A stretch of DNA of 55,014 nucleotides, taken from contig CAJQOM010000012.1 of NCBI GenBank assembly GCA_905479985.1, positions 1 to 55,014 of the forward strand, given 5' to 3'. Under the pieces are notes generated by a model that saw only the letters and a list, made by a program, of their open reading frames with translations, ran no database searches and was not told the origin of the DNA. Of this stretch, positions 50,574-55,014 are shown one piece after another (the stretch's first letter is position 1; each line of letters begins with the position of its first letter). The stretch comes from an uncultured Gammaproteobacteria bacterium (GTDB taxonomy: Bacteria > Pseudomonadota > Gammaproteobacteria > Nitrosococcales > Methylophagaceae). The position numbers and the translations under genes are program-made.

Positions 50574-51189
50574 ACAATCATATAGTCACGGTTCTGCCGC
50601 ACGAAGTGGTTTGTTACTGTGCCATCATTGTGGAAAGACGCAGTCGATATCAGAAGTGGCTTGTGTGCGTTGTGGCACGCCGGTGCATGTCCGTAATGCG
50701 AACAGTATTCAACGTGCTTGGGCGTATTTAATCACGGCGATGGTGTTGTATATACCGGCAAATATGTTGCCGATCATGAGTACGACGTTCTTAGGAAAGA
50801 CATCCTCGAACACTATTTTAAGTGGCGTTGTGACTTTGTGGGAGCATGGTTCTTATCCAATTGCGATGGTGATTTTTATTGCCAGTGTGTTGATTCCGAT
50901 TGGTAAGTTATTTGTGTTGTCTTGGTTATGTTTTATGGTGCAACACCGAAGTCCGCTGTTAATGCGTGAACGTACATTACTGTATCGTATTACGGAGTTT
51001 ATTGGCCGTTGGTCAATGATCGATGTCTTTGTGGTGGCGATTTTAGTGAGTTTGGTACATTTGGGTAATTTGATGACGATTTACCCGGGACCGGCTGCGT
51101 TGTCTTTTGCTGGGATGGTGATAGCGACCATGCTAGCGGCGACCAGTTTTGATCCACGATTAATATGGGATAACTATGACGGTGAATAA
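50563..51189 (+). CDS. pqiA: Paraquat-inducible protein A, second half-type subunit
   Basis: The 208-residue protein has its own zinc-ribbon (LCHHCGKTQSISEVACVRCGTPVH) and four membrane helices, with AWAYLITAMVLYIPANMLPIM and LGKTSSNTILSGVVTLWEHGSYPIA typical of the PqiA family. It starts with GTG at 50563 inside the end of the first pqiA gene (11-base overlap) and overlaps pqiB by 14 bases. Together with the first subunit it equals one full-length PqiA. Confidence 0.88.
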   Translation: MSIRQSYSHGSAARSGLLLCHHCGKTQSISEVACVRCGTPVHVRNANSIQRAWAYLITAMVLYIPANMLPIMSTTFLGKTSSNTILSGVVTLWEHGSYPIAMVIFIASVLIPIGKLFVLSWLCFMVQHRSPLLMRERTLLYRITEFIGRWSMIDVFVVAILVSLVHLGNLMTIYPGPAALSFAGMVIATMLAATSFDPRLIWDNYDGE

Positions 51190-52837
51190 TAAACCGGCAG
51201 CGAAAGCGAACATTAAGGTGGCAAAGCCATCACGTATTTGGTTAATTCCATTTCTGGCGGTGTTGATCGGTGGCTGGATGGTCTATCAAGATTGGAAAAA
51301 CCAAGGCACGTTGATTACGGTTGAGTTTAAAACGGCATCAGGCATTGAAGTCGGAACGACCAAGATTAAGTCGTTGGATGTGGATATTGGTCAGGTTACA
51401 AAAGTGGTGATTAAGCCTGGGTTAGATGGTGTGGTTGTCACGGCTCGATTGGCTTCACCTGATTATTCTGCCTTATTACATGAAGACACTGCTTTTTGGG
51501 TGGTGTCACCTCAAGTGACACGCGCGGGTATTTCGGGTTTACATACTTTACTGTCTGGTCCGTATATTGAACTTTACCCGGGGACAAAAGGTGAGGAAGT
51601 AACGCATTTTAAGGGGCTTGAAACGCCACCATTGACGGCAACGGGGACGCCAGGTTTGAGTGTGACATTGAGCAGTGAATCTGACTTTAGCTTTGCGGCG
51701 GGCGACCCTATTGTTTATAAAGGTTTCAATGTCGGGAAGATTGAAGATATTTACTTCAATAGTGATGAAAACAAAATGTATTACAACGCGTTTATTGAAG
51801 CGCCATACCACACGCTAATTCGTCGTAATACTCGGTTTTGGAAAGTCAGTGGCTTTGAGGTTGAGTTATCTGCGGATGGGCTGAATGTCCAAGCGGGGAC
51901 GTTGGAGACGATTGCCCGTGGTGGGGTGACGTTTGACTTACCTGCTGATGAAGTGATGGGTGAGCAGGTTGAAGGACGCGCTTATTTTGATATTTATGCC
52001 GATGAACAAGCCATTATCGATGAACGTTATAAGCATTCAATTGACTATATTCTATTGGTTGAGGATTCGATTCGAGGCCTGAATGTGGGGGCACCAGTCG
52101 AATTTCGTGGCGTCAAAATCGGTCGTGTAGTACGGACGGATGTGATCTATAGTCAAATGGCTAATTTACTGGAGGCGTCTTCAAAGATTCCAGTATTGAT
52201 TCGTCTTGAGCCCGGTAGACTGGGACTAAGCGATGATGATGCCGGTGTTGAACAAGCGAAAGCGGATATAGCCAAATGGCTTGGCACCGGTTTAAAGGCA
52301 TCCTTAGTCACGGGCAATTTACTCACGGGTAGTCAATTGGTCGAATTACAGTATTTTGATGTTGCAAAGGCTGAGAGCAATACTGCTGCTCAATTTCATG
52401 GCTATGCTGTCATTCCCGTCGTGCCTAACCAATTTTCACGAATTAGCATTGAAGTCGGCGAGTTGGTGAATAAATTAAATAATTTACCGTTAGAGTCAGT
52501 GGCAACGAGTACCCAAGGGGTATTAGTTGAAGTGAAGCAAACGTTGATGAAATTACAAAAACTGCCTTTGGCATCGATGGCAGATAATGCGAATGAAACA
52601 TTAGAAAAGACGAGTAAGATGCTGGATGGTTTACAACAATCCGTCAACGCATTAGAGGGGATTATGGTTGATGTTGAGCAGACGCAATTACCGGGTGAAA
52701 TGGCAAAAACACTTCAGTCAGTCAATGCCGTGTTATTGGATTTAAAGCCATTAGTGTTACACATGAGAAATAAACCGAATAGCTTGATTTTTAGTGGTCA
52801 AGCGGGTGAGACAATAGAACCGAAGAAAGGGCAATAA
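51176..52837 (+). CDS. pqiB: Intermembrane transport protein PqiB (three MCE domains)
   Basis: The 553-residue protein has one N-terminal membrane helix (IWLIPFLAVLIGGWMVYQDW) and three MCE domains (starting about residues 44, 160 and 285; each with GIEVG-, FAAGDPIVYKGFNVGKIE and GLNVGAPVEFRGVKIGRV signatures). The C-terminal part is a long helical region (LNNLPLESVATSTQG ... NANETLEKTSKMLDGLQQSV) that forms the needle. PqiB forms a hexameric syringe spanning the periplasm to move phospholipids between membranes. The operon order pqiA-pqiA-pqiB-pqiC with overlapping genes is conserved. Confidence 0.93.
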   Translation: MTVNNKPAAKANIKVAKPSRIWLIPFLAVLIGGWMVYQDWKNQGTLITVEFKTASGIEVGTTKIKSLDVDIGQVTKVVIKPGLDGVVVTARLASPDYSALLHEDTAFWVVSPQVTRAGISGLHTLLSGPYIELYPGTKGEEVTHFKGLETPPLTATGTPGLSVTLSSESDFSFAAGDPIVYKGFNVGKIEDIYFNSDENKMYYNAFIEAPYHTLIRRNTRFWKVSGFEVELSADGLNVQAGTLETIARGGVTFDLPADEVMGEQVEGRAYFDIYADEQAIIDERYKHSIDYILLVEDSIRGLNVGAPVEFRGVKIGRVVRTDVIYSQMANLLEASSKIPVLIRLEPGRLGLSDDDAGVEQAKADIAKWLGTGLKASLVTGNLLTGSQLVELQYFDVAKAESNTAAQFHGYAVIPVVPNQFSRISIEVGELVNKLNNLPLESVATSTQGVLVEVKQTLMKLQKLPLASMADNANETLEKTSKMLDGLQQSVNALEGIMVDVEQTQLPGEMAKTLQSVNAVLLDLKPLVLHMRNKPNSLIFSGQAGETIEPKKGQ

Positions 52838-53412
52838 TGAAACGATTGTTAGTAGTATGGTGTGTTTTGGTGCTGGCTGGGTGTGCGTCTTCGTCGTCAT
52901 CGCGCTTAAATTATTATCTGTTGGATTCAGGTGGCAGTGCACTTACCGGGCCTGAACGCGTGAGTGAGAAAAGACCGTTGCTGTTGTTAGGCGATGTCAC
53001 ATTGAGCGAGTTTTTGCGACAATCGAGTTTATTAGTTCAGCTGGAAGATCACCAAATGCATTATGCCTTGCAACATGTCTGGGCGGAGCCATTGGAAGAG
53101 GCGATACCCAAGGCATTGTTGAAAGATTTACGCCAACGCAGTAACGATCTGAATTTTGAGCGTGGGTCGACGGAGTGGTTTGGTAAAGAACGCTATCGTT
53201 TGAAAATTCAAATCGATCAGTTTTATCCGGATGCACAGCAGCAAGTGGTGTTATCTGGTCGCTATTGGTTGACGACCGCTGAGAGTGGCGAAACAGTGGC
53301 GCGCGATTTCTTGTTCACAGACAGTTTGACTCAAGATGGCTACGGTCATGCTGTGGTTAAGATGCGTCGGTTGGTCGCGTTATTAGCGGATAATTTATTG
53401 AAAACGTTGTAA
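52837..53412 (+). CDS. pqiC: Outer-membrane lipoprotein PqiC
   Basis: The 191-residue protein has a lipoprotein signal (MKRLLVVWCVLVLAGC|ASS) and the PqiC/YmbA-type domain (NYYLLDSG at the start, LLLGDVTLSEFLRQSSLLVQLEDHQMHYALQHVWAEPLEEAIPKAL in the middle). It caps the PqiB tunnel at the outer membrane. Stop of pqiB and start of pqiC share one base, so translation is coupled. The size is normal. Confidence 0.9.
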   Translation: MKRLLVVWCVLVLAGCASSSSSRLNYYLLDSGGSALTGPERVSEKRPLLLLGDVTLSEFLRQSSLLVQLEDHQMHYALQHVWAEPLEEAIPKALLKDLRQRSNDLNFERGSTEWFGKERYRLKIQIDQFYPDAQQQVVLSGRYWLTTAESGETVARDFLFTDSLTQDGYGHAVVKMRRLVALLADNLLKTL

Positions 53413-53443
53413 GTTTTTCGGTCGGGACTTTGTAAGGAAGAAT

Positions 53444-54799
53444 ATGAATTACGATTATGATCTGTTTGTCATTGGTGCGGGTTCTGGTGGTGTTAGAGCC
53501 AGCCGTATTTCGGGTTCATTGGGTGCTAAAGTGGCCATTTGTGAAGATTTATATATGGGTGGTACCTGCGTTAATGTCGGGTGTGTTCCCAAGAAACTCT
53601 ATGTCTATGCTTCCGAATATGCCGGGTACTTTCGCGACGCGAGGGGCTTTGGCTGGCAAGCGCCTGAACCTGAGTTTGATTGGCCAACATTGCGTGATAA
53701 TAAAAAGGCTGAAATTAGTCGCTTGAATGGCATTTATGATGAGATCTTAGGTGCTGCTAATGTTGAAATCATCAAGGGCCGGGGTCGTTTTGTCGATGCC
53801 CATACGGTTGATGTCAATGGCCATCACTATAGTGCTGAACGAATCATCATTGCCGTCGGTGGTTGGCCGTTTATTCCTGATTTTCCTGGTAGTGAGTATG
53901 CGGTGAGTTCTAATGAGGTTTTTGATTTAGACCAGTTCCCCAAACGATTAGCCGTGGTCGGTGGTGGTTATATTGCAGTTGAGTTTGCCGGTATCTTTAA
54001 TGGCTTAGGCGCCGAGGTCACCCAACTTTATCGTGGTGAGCTGTTCTTACGTGGTTTTGATAATGAAGTCCGTGATGTCGCAGCAACAGAGATTGCAAAG
54101 AAGGGCGTCGATTTACGATTTGAAACCGATGTTATCTCAATAGAAAAATTGTCTAATGGCTCATTAATAGTGCACTTATCGACTGGCGAGGCCTTGATAG
54201 TGGATGCTGTGTTGTATGCCACGGGTCGCAAACCAAAATTAACTGATTTAGGTCTAGACAATGTCAATGTCGCTTTGACGGATAAAGGCTTTGTTGATGT
54301 GAATGACCAGTATCAAACCAGTGAGCCGAGTATTTATGCTTTAGGTGATGTGATTGGCGGTATGGCCTTAACGCCAGTGGCATTAGAAGAGGGCATGGCG
54401 TTAGCAAAACATTTATATAACAACGAGCCGTGCGAGCTGAACTACAATAATATTGCGACCACCGTTTTTTGTCAGCCGAATATCGGCACAATCGGGGTGA
54501 CAGAAGAACAGGCTAAAGCGCGGTATCCCAATGTAGTGAAATATCGCAGTCATTACCGTGCTATGCGTCATAACTTGGGCGGCAGCGATGAGCGCTCGAT
54601 GATGAAGCTATTGGTCGATGGCGATACCGATAAAATGGTGGGAATGCATATGGTCGGTGGTGATGCCGGTGAGATTATGCAAGGGTTTGCAGTGGCCATG
54701 CGAATGGGTGCAACTAAAGCGGACTTTGACTTAACGGTCGGAATCCACCCAACAGCAGCGGAAGAGTTTGTGACAATGCGAGAGCCTGTTGTTGATTAA
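53444..54799 (+). CDS. gor: Glutathione-disulfide reductase
   Basis: The 451-residue flavoprotein has FAD-binding DLFVIGAGSGGVRASRIS (residues 6-23), redox cysteines C42 and C47 in GGTCVNVGCVPKK, the NADPH-binding VVGGGYIAVEFAGIFNGLG with a following arginine (LYRGE), the second FAD motif ALGDVIGG and the C-terminal HPTAAEEF with the catalytic histidine. It reduces oxidised glutathione with NADPH in the cytoplasm. The ribosome site AAGGAAG precedes the ATG. It follows pqiC by 31 bases and may be transcribed with it. Confidence 0.94.
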   Translation: MNYDYDLFVIGAGSGGVRASRISGSLGAKVAICEDLYMGGTCVNVGCVPKKLYVYASEYAGYFRDARGFGWQAPEPEFDWPTLRDNKKAEISRLNGIYDEILGAANVEIIKGRGRFVDAHTVDVNGHHYSAERIIIAVGGWPFIPDFPGSEYAVSSNEVFDLDQFPKRLAVVGGGYIAVEFAGIFNGLGAEVTQLYRGELFLRGFDNEVRDVAATEIAKKGVDLRFETDVISIEKLSNGSLIVHLSTGEALIVDAVLYATGRKPKLTDLGLDNVNVALTDKGFVDVNDQYQTSEPSIYALGDVIGGMALTPVALEEGMALAKHLYNNEPCELNYNNIATTVFCQPNIGTIGVTEEQAKARYPNVVKYRSHYRAMRHNLGGSDERSMMKLLVDGDTDKMVGMHMVGGDAGEIMQGFAVAMRMGATKADFDLTVGIHPTAAEEFVTMREPVVD

Positions 54800-54817
54800 T
54801 AGTCCGATACCGTTATT

Positions 54818-54838
54818 TTGTTAAACGGGGTTTAACAA
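54818..54838 (+). terminator. Hairpin after gor
   Basis: TTGTTAAAC and GTTTAACAA pair around GGG, with TGTTTTT shortly after, 18 bases beyond the gor stop codon. Moderately strong terminator candidate. Confidence 0.6.
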
Positions 54839-55014
54839 GAATGTTTTTCTCTGCCTTGCTCAAACGGCAGCTCCCGACCCAATATAGTTATTCCGTCCTA
54901 CTTTCAGCGATACTATTCACAGCTGACAGGTAGCTGTCAGTGAGAGCAGGACATGCACCGCAGACTACGAATAATCCGACCCTAACATACGATGTTTACC
55001 GCTTTAGTTTCGAG
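54839..55014. other. Terminal non-coding stretch
   Basis: No convincing open frame. A CTGACAG/CTGTCAG hairpin (54923-54940) is embedded. The rest continues past the window edge. Confidence 0.4.

Noticed and set aside
1-55014. CRISPR array or insertion sequence
   Set aside because: No regularly spaced repeats and no transposase or terminal inverted repeats were seen; the repeats found are single pairs or truncated gene copies.
54860-55014. Open frames at the right edge
   Set aside because: Only frames of about 30 codons or fewer without ribosome sites; the hairpin at 54923-54940 fits non-coding or repeated DNA better.

Overview
The window looks like chromosomal DNA of a moderately A+T-rich, probably marine, gammaproteobacterium. 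The evidence is a set of typical gammaproteobacterial housekeeping genes (ettA, rlmF, hrpB, mtgA, pqiAABC, gor, yacL, dcm-type and DUF2058 genes) together with a XylM-like hydrocarbon hydroxylase and a PEP-CTERM protein. A Cycloclasticus/Methylophaga-like host would fit, but that is inference; there is no rRNA or other taxonomic marker, and I saw no tRNA gene.

Layout. 1-1013: tail of a XylM-type membrane hydroxylase, a stand-alone [2Fe-2S] ferredoxin and a 67-residue membrane protein. 1075-8959: a lipid-modification cluster (SDR epimerase, FAD oxidoreductase, DUF1365, cyclopropane synthase-like methyltransferase, MFS carrier, DUF3833 lipoprotein, chalcone isomerase-like protein, SnoaL-like protein, SDR). 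9182-12458: a TrmH-family methyltransferase, then a carbonic anhydrase/SulP operon facing a divergent OxyR-like regulator (12591-13547). 13565-15091: Lon-N-domain protein, a 53-residue membrane protein and yacL, with a broken partial copy of yacL nearby.

15379-23149 is the most unusual region: an A+T-rich, co-directional defence island. It encodes a Dcm orthologue (expected CCWGG methylation), a SNF2 ATPase, a stand-alone EcoRII N-terminal DNA-reader domain without nuclease, a MORC/MutL-like GHKL ATPase, an HNH nuclease protein, and a pseudo-receiver fused to an APH-like kinase. My reading is a split CCWGG restriction system in which recognition, translocation, ATP-gated clamping and cleavage sit on separate polypeptides. 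Inverted repeats lie in the dcm promoter and between dcm and the restriction genes.

23263-37469: rlmF, ettA, a His-rich exported protein, a HAD phosphatase, zur-merC with a palindromic Zur-like site, a Sel1 protein, two paralogous membrane FKBPs, GNAT and AhpD-like genes, an S1/P1 nuclease, a PEP-CTERM gene behind a candidate c-di-GMP riboswitch, mtgA, hipBA, a DUF411 protein and a RibD-C/DHFR-like protein. 37686-47945: hrpB, VF530 protein, lipoprotein esterase, small membrane proteins, an APC permease and hypotheticals, interspersed with truncated copies of local genes (hrpB 5' end, esterase 5' part, a PEP-CTERM tail with its terminator). 48129-54799: alkaline phosphatase, the pqiAABC envelope lipid-transport operon and glutathione reductase.

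A recurring theme is short, local, partial gene duplications: yacL, hrpB, the esterase, a 76-bp tandem repeat before the DUF3833 gene, and intergenic repeat pairs.
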